Assembly: GCF_900115135.1 (NCBI RefSeq)
Contig: NZ_FOVK01000009.1
Span: 37,236-101,235, forward strand
Length of the DNA stretch: 64,000 nucleotides
Source of the DNA: Proteiniclasticum ruminis
GTDB taxonomy: Bacteria > Bacillota > Clostridia > Clostridiales > Clostridiaceae
Direction: 5' to 3'
This document shows positions 26,570 to 34,199 of the stretch, piece by piece. Made by a program: the position numbers and the translations under genes. The notes below the pieces were generated by a model. It was given only the letters and a program-made list of their open reading frames with translations, did not search any database and was not told where the DNA came from. Positions within the stretch are counted from its first letter, which is position 1. Every line of letters begins with the position of its first letter.

Positions 26570-27016
26570 ATGTCAAAATTACTAGATAGATTCGAAACAA
26601 TCTTTGAAGTGAGGCGGAAAAAACAGAGTTCCTTATCCATACTCTTCACATTTCTTCTGCTCCTTCTGGTGGGAAATTCTCTGTTTTTTGTCATGACCTA
26701 TCAGAAGAAAGCCTATGATCGATATGAGCTGGAGTATCAGATGGTGCACTCTGCTTTCCTGGAGTATCATGAGAAGCAAGGAGTCTATCCAGTTCGAGAG
26801 CCCATAGTATGGAAAGACGAGAAAAATCTTCAAATGTTTTTTGAAGAAAACCAGTTTCCACTGACTGGCTCCATCTCTTATGTGGATCTTGAAGCGCTGA
26901 AACTCCCATCAGAAGTGAAAAAAACATATCTTTGGGACAAGGACAGAAGCATGCTTTACACCTCTGAGTTCGTCAGCTTTGGCCTCAGAAGATGGCATCT
27001 TCCAGGTGCCAGGTAA
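26570..27016 (+). CDS. Small single-pass membrane protein, unknown function
   Basis: A 148-residue protein: a short basic cytoplasmic N-terminus, one strong transmembrane helix at about residues 22-43 (LSILFTFLLLLLVGNSLFFVMTY) and an outer domain of about 100 residues. I recognise no family. The tyrosine-rich helix after the membrane (DRYELEYQMVHSAFLEYHEKQG) resembles the stalk of pseudopilin-like proteins, but there is no prepilin peptidase site. A run of G residues (GGGGGGG) serves as ribosome binding site 6 nt before the ATG. It is monocistronic, with a bidirectional terminator after it. Confidence 0.65.
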   Translation: MSKLLDRFETIFEVRRKKQSSLSILFTFLLLLLVGNSLFFVMTYQKKAYDRYELEYQMVHSAFLEYHEKQGVYPVREPIVWKDEKNLQMFFEENQFPLTGSISYVDLEALKLPSEVKKTYLWDKDRSMLYTSEFVSFGLRRWHLPGAR

Positions 27017-27030
27017 TCTTTTAGGCATTG

Positions 27031-27076
27031 AAAAAACCATCCTGAACTCCAACTGGAATCAGGATGGTTTTCTATT
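27031..27076. terminator. Bidirectional terminator
   Basis: A perfect 13-bp stem (27033-27045 with 27059-27071) has T-rich tails on both strands. It serves the gene ending at 27016 and the convergent MATE gene ending at 27094. Confidence 0.88.
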
Positions 27077-27093
27077 TTCATGTGAAAGCCCGG

Positions 27094-28500
27094 TTAGAGC
27101 ACTTCTCTTGTCCATCGGTTGGACTGATAGATATAGTACCCATAAAGCACCACCAGGATATTGGAGACATTCATGGCAATCCAGACACCTCTTTGACCTA
27201 AACCAGTGAACTGGTTGAAGATCAGAATCAATGGGATTCTCACAAGCCAAAGCCTTCCGATGGCCATGAACATGGAGTAGTTTGTATGCCCCGCTCCCTG
27301 GAAGAGTCCCTGGAAAATAGAGAAAAGACCCATGAGCGGTATGGTCGGCAGGATATAAATAAGATACTCCAAGCTTTGGGACACCATGAGCTCTTCTGCT
27401 GTTGGAGTGAAAAAGTAAATCAGCTCTGTTCTGAAGACATAAATGAGGGCACTGCCCACGAGACTGATGAGAAGAGAAAGCTTCACCGCTTTCCAGAATC
27501 CTTCCTTGACCCGCTCCGGATTCTTCGCCCCCATATTCTGTCCCACGATGGAGGTAAGCCCTGAACCAATGCCCATGGCCGGCATCATGATGATGTTGTT
27601 GATGCGGTTGATCAGGGCAAACGCCGCCAGAAGAGAAGTGCCGTAAGATGCGATGAAGGTATTGAGCAAGATAAACCCAAATGCTGCTCCAGACTGCCCC
27701 GTTGCACTGGGAAGTCCCACTTTCATAATCCTCTTCAGTTTCTTTGTTTCCAAGGGGATATTCTTGAAGGACACTGAAAAAGCCTTGGATGTTTTTCTCA
27801 TCATATAGTAACCAAGAAACATGAGCACCACATGAGCAATAGAGGTAGCAGCTGCGGCCCCTCCTACCCCCATGCCAAGTCCACGGATTCCTAATAGGGG
27901 TATTTCTGAAAAAATGAAAAATGGATCCAGGATGATATTCACCACCGCTGCGATGCTGTTGACGATGGTGGATGATTTTGTGTTCCCTTGAGCATTCATG
28001 ATGGCCATGAATCCCATAAAAAGGATATGCGGAGGCACACCCAGGAAAATGATTTTCAGATACTCTGTGGAAAGAGCTCCAAATCGGCCTTCACCACCCA
28101 TGAACTGAATGATATAGGGTGATGAGATATAGCCTAGTCCTCCGAGAATCAGTCCAATAAACCCACTAAAGAGAATCACATGATAAGCGTACTCTTTTGC
28201 TTCCTTCTGTTTGTTTCGGCCGATGAGCTGCGCGAGGATCGAGGTTCCCGCAATCTGAACCCCCATACCGATGGCCTGAAAAAGAAACATCACGGGATTC
28301 ACAAAAGACACCGCTGCAAATTCCGTGGTGCCAAGCTGCCCCACAAAGTAGGCATCGGCCATATTGTAGAGCGTCATGATGAGATTGTTCACTATGAGTG
28401 GAAAAGAGATCATAAGAAGCACGGAGTACATGGGACCATGTAAGATCATCTCCGTCTTGGATGTTTTTTTCGCCATGTTTATTTGTTCTGTTTCCGCCAT
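27094..28500 (-). CDS. MATE-family efflux transporter
   Basis: A 468-residue polytopic protein with two homologous six-helix halves typical of the MATE (MatE) family: N-half LIVNNLIMTLYNMADAYFVGQLGTTEFAAVSF and GTSILAQLIGRNK, C-half FINRINNIIMMPAMGIGSGLTSIVGQNMGAKNP. The family exports cationic drugs, dyes or metabolites in exchange for sodium or protons; the substrate is unknown. The ATG at 28500 is preferred over the frame start at 28551 because GGGAGGGG lies 7 nt before it. It stands alone with its own terminator. Confidence 0.9.
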   Translation of the reverse strand: MAETEQINMAKKTSKTEMILHGPMYSVLLMISFPLIVNNLIMTLYNMADAYFVGQLGTTEFAAVSFVNPVMFLFQAIGMGVQIAGTSILAQLIGRNKQKEAKEYAYHVILFSGFIGLILGGLGYISSPYIIQFMGGEGRFGALSTEYLKIIFLGVPPHILFMGFMAIMNAQGNTKSSTIVNSIAAVVNIILDPFFIFSEIPLLGIRGLGMGVGGAAAATSIAHVVLMFLGYYMMRKTSKAFSVSFKNIPLETKKLKRIMKVGLPSATGQSGAAFGFILLNTFIASYGTSLLAAFALINRINNIIMMPAMGIGSGLTSIVGQNMGAKNPERVKEGFWKAVKLSLLISLVGSALIYVFRTELIYFFTPTAEELMVSQSLEYLIYILPTIPLMGLFSIFQGLFQGAGHTNYSMFMAIGRLWLVRIPLILIFNQFTGLGQRGVWIAMNVSNILVVLYGYYIYQSNRWTREVL

Positions 28501-28629
28501 CTTTATCCCCTCCCTTACACTGGTACAAAACCCACTGTGCTGATATCTCATTCTTTCTGATATAGTTCAATATACCATGTTTTCCCGGCGTACTGGACTT
28601 CTCTCCGGTACAGATTCTCCTCTAAAAGA

Positions 28630-28660
28630 TACAAAAGGGAAGCACCCGCTTCCCTTTGTA
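28630..28660 (-). terminator. Terminator of the PadR-DUF2812 operon
   Basis: A perfect 10-bp stem (28634-28643 with 28648-28657) with a 4-nt loop lies just after the last operon gene. Its T tail is interrupted. Confidence 0.6.
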
Positions 28661-28665
28661 CTCCA

Positions 28666-29859
28666 CTATTCATTTCTAGAAACTGACGTATCGTTGAGAC
28701 TTTCTGAGATCTTCAGCAGAATCGATTCCCTTGAAGGCTCCATATCTGTATGATAGAACACGCGAAGAACCAGGTCTCCTTTGACTGCAACAATTTCCCA
28801 TTGATTCCTAACATAGACTTCATCTAGTCCATCGACAATCACTGCTTCAAAATCACTGACAACTGTTCCGTAGTATAAACTGGCTTTCAGCGATTCCAGA
28901 AATCGATCTCGAATCCTTTGACTTTTGATAAGATATACCTCTTGATCAAGATAGATGTATCCTTGAGTTCCATTACTGAACTCCTTTGTTTTTATCACTT
29001 TGCCAAAAATGGTCTTCCTGCTTCTATACTTTCCCTCATAGGCATCGGATGTTTCTTCCTCATGAAATTCTCCTTCATGAAGCTCCTCAAGGGTTATGAA
29101 GGGCCCTTCAAAAGAGCTGGGACTATCTCCTCTTACTGAGGTGGAACCTTCAATGAGCCCTAAAATCAGAACTCCTGAAACAAATACTGCAACAATACCT
29201 TTTTTACAGACTCGAACCAAATTTTCAAAAGTGGTGATCATCCTAAGCGGTACGCCTTTTCTTAATTTCGAGATCAGGTACTGACTGCTGATCATTCCTA
29301 TAGCATAATACCCGATCCCGAGTGCAATCGATCCAAATACAAGAAATGCAAATGCAGGCATTTCAATAAGCGCTTCATAGAATCTATCTGAAATATATCT
29401 GAGATATGCTCCAGCACTTCTTTTGGGATATCCAGCCATCTGTATCGCAAAGAGAATAGCATATGTGACAATCAACGTCAGAAATTCCTTCAGAAAACTT
29501 TTTCTCAATATCTTCATAGACTCTATCTGATCTTCAGGCTGCGTATAGAGTTCTGGTGGATCTGTATTCTTGTCTGCAGAAAAAATCTGAATCTGACGCT
29601 TTCCGCATACATGGGTCCAGCCGCATTCCTCATAAACAAGGATCTGTTCCTCTGGAATCTTTCCATCTTCCAGCCTTTTATCGTCCACGATCTCCACCCG
29701 GTAGCTAAGGTTCTTTGGTTCTTCTTTTCGGAATCTGCTGAGATAATGGCCTCTCTTTTCAAGAATCATGCCTTTCTTAGCCTTTCTCTCATAGAACTCT
29801 TCCGTTTCAGTAAGAGAAAAGGTACTTGGATGAAAATAGTACTTCTTTTTCTTTTTCAT
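28666..29859 (-). CDS. DUF2812-type membrane protein (second copy)
   Basis: A 397-residue protein. Residues 1-105 form a soluble DUF2812-like domain (SLTETEEFYERKAKKGMILEKRGHYLSRFRKEEPKNLSYRVEIV and YEECGWTHVCGKRQIQIFSA). Four hydrophobic helices follow (about 125-145, 165-190, 195-205 and 225-245), then an outer or cytoplasmic domain of about 140 residues ending in a VDGLDEVYVRNQWEIVAVKGDLVLRV segment. It is a clear paralogue of the protein encoded at 29918-31108, alike over the whole length. DUF2812 genes are usually paired with PadR regulators, as here. The function is unknown. GGAGGG precedes the ATG. Confidence 0.75.
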   Translation of the reverse strand: MKKKKKYYFHPSTFSLTETEEFYERKAKKGMILEKRGHYLSRFRKEEPKNLSYRVEIVDDKRLEDGKIPEEQILVYEECGWTHVCGKRQIQIFSADKNTDPPELYTQPEDQIESMKILRKSFLKEFLTLIVTYAILFAIQMAGYPKRSAGAYLRYISDRFYEALIEMPAFAFLVFGSIALGIGYYAIGMISSQYLISKLRKGVPLRMITTFENLVRVCKKGIVAVFVSGVLILGLIEGSTSVRGDSPSSFEGPFITLEELHEGEFHEEETSDAYEGKYRSRKTIFGKVIKTKEFSNGTQGYIYLDQEVYLIKSQRIRDRFLESLKASLYYGTVVSDFEAVIVDGLDEVYVRNQWEIVAVKGDLVLRVFYHTDMEPSRESILLKISESLNDTSVSRNE

Positions 29860-29917
29860 ATGAGCCCTCCAGAGTTATTCTGTCCGTCCTTAGCGTTTTC
29901 GCTCTTGTATTCTCTCT

Positions 29918-31108
29918 TTATGATTTACCAAAAGACCGTTCTTTACTGTTTAGAATCTCCGAGAGCTTATGGAGAAACTCTTCCTGTGACAACTGGTTTT
30001 CAGAAAAGGTTGTAATATTTAAAACTAACTCATCTTTTACCACGACCATGTCATAGCTGTTTTTCACATAAACCTCATCCAGTCCAGCTACACTCCGCTC
30101 AACATAGTCTTCGTCATATTTACCAAGAAGGCTTTCATTAATCAGTACCTCTACCAGCATCCCTCGGAGTTTATCATTCTTGATCTCATAGACTTCCTGA
30201 ATAAAAGTAATATCTTTGTAAAACTGATTGCTGCTTTCCTGAGTCTTAATAATTTCTCCCCAGATAGTCTTTTTCTTTCTGTAGTAATCCTCTCCCAGAA
30301 TGGAGTTCTCATCAGGAGGTGCTTTTTTGACATCAAAGTCTGAAAGTGTCACATAAGGTCCTGCTGCTTCACTGGGATCTTCCCGTTTTTCATATGTGAG
30401 GATCTCTGGAGCGCTCATAAGAAGCAGTCCGATCAAAACTACCATGGTTGCTCCTTTTTTAAATGGCTTTAGCTCTTTTCCATAAGGCTTGATTTTTCGA
30501 AGGGGTATCCCTTTCTTTAACCTGGAAATATAGTACTGGCTGCTGGAGATGCCAAAGAGGTAGCGTCCAATCCCGTTCACAAGGATCAGCACATAGAGTA
30601 TCGCCAGCGGTGGTTTCTCCATGAGAAACCGAAAATATAAGGAGCCCACATTCTTCAGGAACTGGCTAAAACTCCCTCCACTAAATACTTGAAAGTTGAT
30701 AAAGAGGAACAGTGACCATGATGTCAACATACTGATAAATGCCATAAAATCAGTTTTACTCAGTATCTTAATGGATTCGATCTGATCTTCCGGCTGGTAG
30801 TAAAGCTCTGGAGGATCTGTACTCTTGTCTGCTGAAAAGATCTGAATATGACGGTGCCCACATACATGGGTCCAGCCGCATTCTTCATAGATGGCGACCT
30901 GCTCTTCCGGTATCTTGTGTTCATTTAATTTATCATAGTCGATGACTTCTACCCGGTAGCTGAGATTCTTTGGCTCTTCCTTTCGGAATTTGCTTAAATA
31001 GTTTCCTCTTTTCTCTAGAAGCAGACCGTTCTCTGCCTTTTTCTCATAGAACTCTTCAATTTCAGATAAAGAATAGGAACTTGGATGAAAATAGTACTTC
31101 TTCTTCAT
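29918..31108 (-). CDS. DUF2812-type membrane protein (first copy)
   Basis: A 396-residue protein with the same plan as its neighbour: N-terminal DUF2812-like domain (EEFYEKKAENGLLLEKRGNYLSKF, CGWTHVCGHRHIQIFSADKSTDPPELY), four membrane helices and a C-terminal soluble domain that contains VAGLDEVYVKNSYDMVVVKDELVL. Its ATG overlaps the padR stop by 4 nt (ATGA), so translation is coupled to the regulator. The strong N-terminal conservation and diverged C-terminal halves suggest duplication followed by specialisation. Whether it senses a ligand or alters the envelope is unknown. Confidence 0.75.
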   Translation of the reverse strand: MKKKYYFHPSSYSLSEIEEFYEKKAENGLLLEKRGNYLSKFRKEEPKNLSYRVEVIDYDKLNEHKIPEEQVAIYEECGWTHVCGHRHIQIFSADKSTDPPELYYQPEDQIESIKILSKTDFMAFISMLTSWSLFLFINFQVFSGGSFSQFLKNVGSLYFRFLMEKPPLAILYVLILVNGIGRYLFGISSSQYYISRLKKGIPLRKIKPYGKELKPFKKGATMVVLIGLLLMSAPEILTYEKREDPSEAAGPYVTLSDFDVKKAPPDENSILGEDYYRKKKTIWGEIIKTQESSNQFYKDITFIQEVYEIKNDKLRGMLVEVLINESLLGKYDEDYVERSVAGLDEVYVKNSYDMVVVKDELVLNITTFSENQLSQEEFLHKLSEILNSKERSFGKS

Positions 31109-31410
31109 GTGAGATCCTCCAGTATTTTTCCATCATCCACCTGATTTTTCAGGCGCTGGTATTCTTCTTTCAGGGCTTCTATGCCAAGGGCTGTGATATG
31201 GTAGGTTTTTTTCCTTCCTTCTTCTTCCACAAGACCGATGAGACCTTCTTTATTCATCCGGGTGAGCACGCCATAGAGTGTACCTGGACCCATGAGAAGC
31301 CTTCCCTTGGAAAGCTCTTTGATGCTTTGCATCATGCCATAGCCATGGCTGGGATGAATGAGAGATAGAAGGATATAGAATGTGGCTTCGGTCATAGGTG
31401 TGCTGCTCAT
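31105..31410 (-). CDS. PadR-family transcriptional repressor
   Basis: About 101 residues: the PadR winged helix (TEATFYILLSLIHPSHGYGMMQSIKELSKGRLLMGPGTLYGVLTRMNKEGLIGLVEEEGRKKTYHITALG) followed by a short dimerisation helix (GIEALKEEYQRLKNQV). The PGTLYGVLTRM recognition segment is intact. A TTG at 31422 would add four codons but touches the AGGAG; the ATG at 31410 is used here. The promoter and start region are covered by a 42-bp palindrome, so it likely represses its own operon with the two DUF2812 genes until an inducer binds. Confidence 0.88.
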   Translation of the reverse strand: MSSTPMTEATFYILLSLIHPSHGYGMMQSIKELSKGRLLMGPGTLYGVLTRMNKEGLIGLVEEEGRKKTYHITALGIEALKEEYQRLKNQVDDGKILEDLT

Positions 31411-31425
31411 TTCCCGTCTCAACTC

Positions 31426-31467
31426 CTACTATTATGTTACGCGATATATCGTGTAACATAATAGTAG
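31426..31467. promoter_or_regulatory. 42-bp near-perfect palindrome, probable PadR operator
   Basis: Arms CTACTATTATGTTAC and GTAACATAATAGTAG flank a GCGATATATCGT core; over all 42 bp only one base pair breaks the symmetry. It contains ATGT...ACAT, the pattern seen in PadR operators, and its outer arm covers the -10 element. As RNA it could also fold and hide the AGGAG ribosome binding site. Confidence 0.75.
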
Positions 31468-31490
31468 CGGAGAATATACCTGAATGTCAA
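31461..31490 (-). promoter_or_regulatory. Promoter of the PadR-DUF2812 operon
   Basis: On the minus strand TTGACA (31485-31490), an 18-bp spacer and TACTAT (31461-31466) are seen. The -10 element lies in the palindrome, so operator binding would exclude RNA polymerase. Confidence 0.6.
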
Positions 31491-31501
31491 GAGTTCCAAC
31501 T

Positions 31502-31534
31502 AAAAAAGAGCCTCTCACCCAATGAGAAACCCTT
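31502..31534 (-). terminator. Terminator after the YdhG-like gene
   Basis: On the minus strand a 10-bp stem with three G-T pairs (31524-31533 with 31507-31516) is followed by a six-T run. Confidence 0.7.
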
Positions 31535-31546
31535 CTTTACTTTGAC

Positions 31547-31915
31547 CTATCTCCAGAACCCTGAATGTTCTTTCTTGTCTTCGATGTTATAGGCAATCAT
31601 CTTATGAAGAAGCTCAAAGTCCACAGGTTGTTTCCACGGAATCTGAAAAAGCTCTTTCAATAGTGGATACTGTGCCTTTAGAATATCGTCCTGAAACTTC
31701 TGAAGGCAGGCTCTCTCCGGTCCCACCGAAATATGACCCTTGGACACACTGAAGCCGATGATAAAGGTGCCATGGTCGGTAAACATGGGCTGTTTCCACT
31801 TCACTTCTTCCTGAAGCTCTGGAAACTCCTTCCGGATGTAGGAAATAATCGATACCAGCCGTTGCCTTTTTTCACCTTCTTCCACCGTTTCCAGAAACTC
31901 TTGAAAAGTATTCAT
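31547..31915 (-). CDS. YdhG/DUF1801 frataxin-like protein
   Basis: A 122-residue protein that closely follows the Bacillus YdhG (Fra) pattern: EVKWKQPMFTDHGTFIIGFSVSKGHISVGPE in the middle and LLHKMIAYNIEDKK at the end, finishing in FWR. In B. subtilis this frataxin-like fold protein is reported to supply iron for Fe-S cluster and haem synthesis. The fold match is strong; the iron role here is by homology only. It lies downstream of a cupin gene on the same strand and shares no obvious pathway with it. Confidence 0.85.
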   Translation of the reverse strand: MNTFQEFLETVEEGEKRQRLVSIISYIRKEFPELQEEVKWKQPMFTDHGTFIIGFSVSKGHISVGPERACLQKFQDDILKAQYPLLKELFQIPWKQPVDFELLHKMIAYNIEDKKEHSGFWR

Positions 31916-31937
31916 CTTCCTCCACTTCCTTGTTTAT

Positions 31938-32423
31938 CTACTCCGGCAGCACATCGTAAGCAAGTTTCTCAATGATTTCCTGATGCTTTGGATAATCAGC
32001 AAGCAGTTCCTTCTTCGTGAACAGCCTAAAGTCTTTAAAATCAAATCCAGGCACCACGGTGCAGCTGACTAAGGCATACCCTTCTTCTACAGATGACCCG
32101 AAGATCTCACCTGCTTTCACCGTATGGTGCGGCACCATTCCAGTTTCCAGTCCCAATACTGTTTTCTCATAGGTGCCATCTCTTAGAATAGAATGTACCG
32201 TCAATGGATTTCCTCCATGGTAAAACCAGAGCTCATCCGACACCAGCTGATGAAAATGGGACGGACTCTCCTTTGTGAGAAGAAAATAGATGTTGGTATA
32301 CAGGGGCAGATTTGCCTCTTCTTTTCCATATTTTTCTTCAGATCTGTCTGTTTGTCTATAAAATCCACCTTCCGGATGGGGCTCTAAATTCAGTTCTTTG
32401 ATCCATTCCTCTGCTGTTCTCAT
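31938..32423 (-). CDS. DUF985 (Cupin_5) family protein
   Basis: A 161-residue cupin with the family opening AEEWIKELNLEPHPEGGFYRQTDRS, the SPSHFHQLVSDELWFYHGGNPLTVH strand pair and the VPHHTVKAGEIFGSSVEEGYALVSCTVVPGFDFKDFRLF C-terminal part. The histidines and glutamate in HFHQL...E could hold a metal. The biochemical role of the family is poorly known; some members are related to sugar epimerases. The frame runs upstream to 32582, but the ATG at 32423, next to GAGGTG, gives the normal family length. Confidence 0.85.
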   Translation of the reverse strand: MRTAEEWIKELNLEPHPEGGFYRQTDRSEEKYGKEEANLPLYTNIYFLLTKESPSHFHQLVSDELWFYHGGNPLTVHSILRDGTYEKTVLGLETGMVPHHTVKAGEIFGSSVEEGYALVSCTVVPGFDFKDFRLFTKKELLADYPKHQEIIEKLAYDVLPE

Positions 32424-32455
32424 GATGCACCTCACGTTTTTTATTTCAGTATAAC

Positions 32456-32494
32456 AAAAAACTCTACAGATTTTGTGAATCTCTAGAGTTTTTC
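32456..32494. terminator. Bidirectional hairpin terminator after the second MerR-RDD gene
   Basis: Twelve-base arms (32460-32471 with 32479-32490) match at all but one position, with A/T runs on both outer sides. It mainly ends the minus-strand MerR-RDD transcript. Confidence 0.8.
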
Positions 32495-32502
32495 TGCATA
32501 GT

Positions 32503-33945
32503 CTATGGCAGTGTGATCTTATAGGAATGTTTATAGTAACGATCCGTGGAGGTTTCCTGGGGTATGATGAAGCCTCCCCCACCTGTATATCCTCTGTAGT
32601 CCACTGTAGAGTCTGCTACCACGCCTTTATGTGTCATGGTAAAATCCTCCATGGTCTTTTCATAAATCTCCTTCATCACATCTTCAGGTTTCAAAGAAGA
32701 GAAAAATCTTCCTTTTTCCTGGGCTCCTGCTGCGGAAAGATAAGCAAGGCCCATATAGTTACCATTGGTTGCAATGAAATCATCCACATCTCCAATACTG
32801 GTCTCAAAATAAAAAGTTCTTAAGTACTCTCCGTCCACTTCAAACTGAAATTCTGGTCTAATGGAGTAATTCGGCACTTCAATGACATAACCATCCTGCT
32901 CCACCTCTTCCCAGTCTCCATGCTCATTGAGCTGTTCTACAGGTTCCTTGTCGAAGTATGCTACATAGTAGCGGTAGTTCTCGGAAAACTCTGTTAGAGT
33001 AAGTTCTCCCCGATGGGGTGGCAGCGTCTGATATCCCATGAAAAAGAAGATACTCAGAAGGTAAAAACCATAAGCAGCCACAAAAAGCACCGGCCTTAAA
33101 TTCCTTTCATCCTTCAGTCTGTAGGAGAATCCCAGCTCCCACGGCTGCTGCTCTTTCTCATCCGCCCGTTTATAAGATTTGTAGAGTGTGTACAGCTCCA
33201 AAAACGTAATATTAAACGCCAAGCCATAATAAAGCACGCCTAAAGTTCTTGTGAACGCCTCCCGATAACTTGGATACTCTCCATCTTCCCGGCGGACCAC
33301 CAAACCCCATATGGCTTTTCCTGGTGTTGTTCCAAGTTTTGAAAGAAGCAGTGGCTCTATAAGAAGCATGAGAACTGTTCCAAGAATCGTATCCACGATA
33401 TTATCAAACCTATTGTGGTTTCTCAGAAAATCATGGAATACAAACACCCTCACAATGGTGATGAGCAGTGTATAGAAAGCAAGATCCAGGATTCTTGCAA
33501 AAAATCTTCGCCATGGTGCATAAATCTGTGGAGTCCTGTCTTCCTTTTCTGGATAATAGGGACGTCCCGTTTCTTTTTCCTTCTCCTCCAGGAGATGAAG
33601 GTACTTTAGCCCGTCAAGCTTCTCCAGGCTGTCCACTTCATTTTTCATAACCATACATACTTCTTTGGCGTAGTGAATCTGCCCCTCTTCATTTTCAAGA
33701 GTACGGATTCGCTCTTCCAAAGTTTCCCTGATTGAAGATGCTCCAGAGAATATTCCTTTGATTTCTTCCACCGTCATATGAAGACTTCGAAAGAGTTTAA
33801 TCTTATAGAGTGCTTCCAGGTCTTCTTCCCCATACTCCCGGTATCCGTTCTCCAGTCTCTTTGGATGAATGAGTCCCTCACTCTCATAAAACCGGATACT
33901 GGATCTCTCCAACCCAGTTTTTTCTTCCACTTCCTTAATTTGCAT
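32503..33945 (-). CDS. MerR-type HTH regulator fused to an RDD membrane domain (second copy)
   Basis: Another 480-residue protein with the layout of the one at 19199: MerR HTH at residues 1-70 (LERSSIRFYESEGLIHPKRLENGYREYGEEDL), a helical linker to about 125, an RDD membrane domain starting WRRFFARILDLAFYTLL with the GTTPGKAIWGLVV loop near 206, one more helix at about 290-310, and a soluble C-terminal domain that differs more from its twin than the HTH or RDD parts do. The opening of that domain, PPHRGELTLTEFSENYRYYVAYFD, matches PPNRGNLTVEEFTENFAHYKKIY of the twin. Its promoter has the 19-bp MerR spacer with a dyad inside, so it probably controls itself. The signal is unknown. Confidence 0.8.
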   Translation of the reverse strand: MQIKEVEEKTGLERSSIRFYESEGLIHPKRLENGYREYGEEDLEALYKIKLFRSLHMTVEEIKGIFSGASSIRETLEERIRTLENEEGQIHYAKEVCMVMKNEVDSLEKLDGLKYLHLLEEKEKETGRPYYPEKEDRTPQIYAPWRRFFARILDLAFYTLLITIVRVFVFHDFLRNHNRFDNIVDTILGTVLMLLIEPLLLSKLGTTPGKAIWGLVVRREDGEYPSYREAFTRTLGVLYYGLAFNITFLELYTLYKSYKRADEKEQQPWELGFSYRLKDERNLRPVLFVAAYGFYLLSIFFFMGYQTLPPHRGELTLTEFSENYRYYVAYFDKEPVEQLNEHGDWEEVEQDGYVIEVPNYSIRPEFQFEVDGEYLRTFYFETSIGDVDDFIATNGNYMGLAYLSAAGAQEKGRFFSSLKPEDVMKEIYEKTMEDFTMTHKGVVADSTVDYRGYTGGGGFIIPQETSTDRYYKHSYKITLP

Positions 33946-33971
33946 TAGCTCTCCCCCCTTGTATTACTTCT

Positions 33972-34002
33972 ATTTTAAACTATAATCAAAGATTACAGTC
34001 AA
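33972..34002 (-). promoter_or_regulatory. MerR-type promoter with 19-bp spacer and central dyad
   Basis: On the minus strand TTGACT (33997-34002) and TAAAAT (33972-33977) are 19 bp apart. The dyad CTGTAATC-TTT-GATTATAG (33980-33998, 7 of 8 symmetrical) lies within the spacer, the classic position of a MerR operator. Confidence 0.75.
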
Positions 34003-34120
34003 GAACTATCGGCGATTCCTTTATATTTTTCTCTATATATTGTCCTATATGGAATCTATGGACTATATAAAACGCATTTTCATCCATAGTAGTGCATTCT
34101 CCACACCGTAGCCTTCCCCT

Positions 34121-34149
34121 TTGATAAATTGAATAAGGACCGATAAAAT
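34121..34149 (+). promoter_or_regulatory. Sigma-A promoter of the D-aspartate ligase-like gene
   Basis: TTGATA (34121-34126), a 17-bp spacer and TAAAAT (34144-34149) lie about 45 nt before the start codon. Confidence 0.6.
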
Positions 34150-34199
34150 GGTATTCTCAATTATATTGGGAATAGAAAGAATACGAGGTTATTTGAAGA

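Noticed and set aside
32424..32582. Extension of the DUF985 cupin frame up to 32582
   Set aside because: It overlaps the terminator and the MerR-RDD coding end, has no family similarity, and the ATG at 32423 gives the usual protein length.
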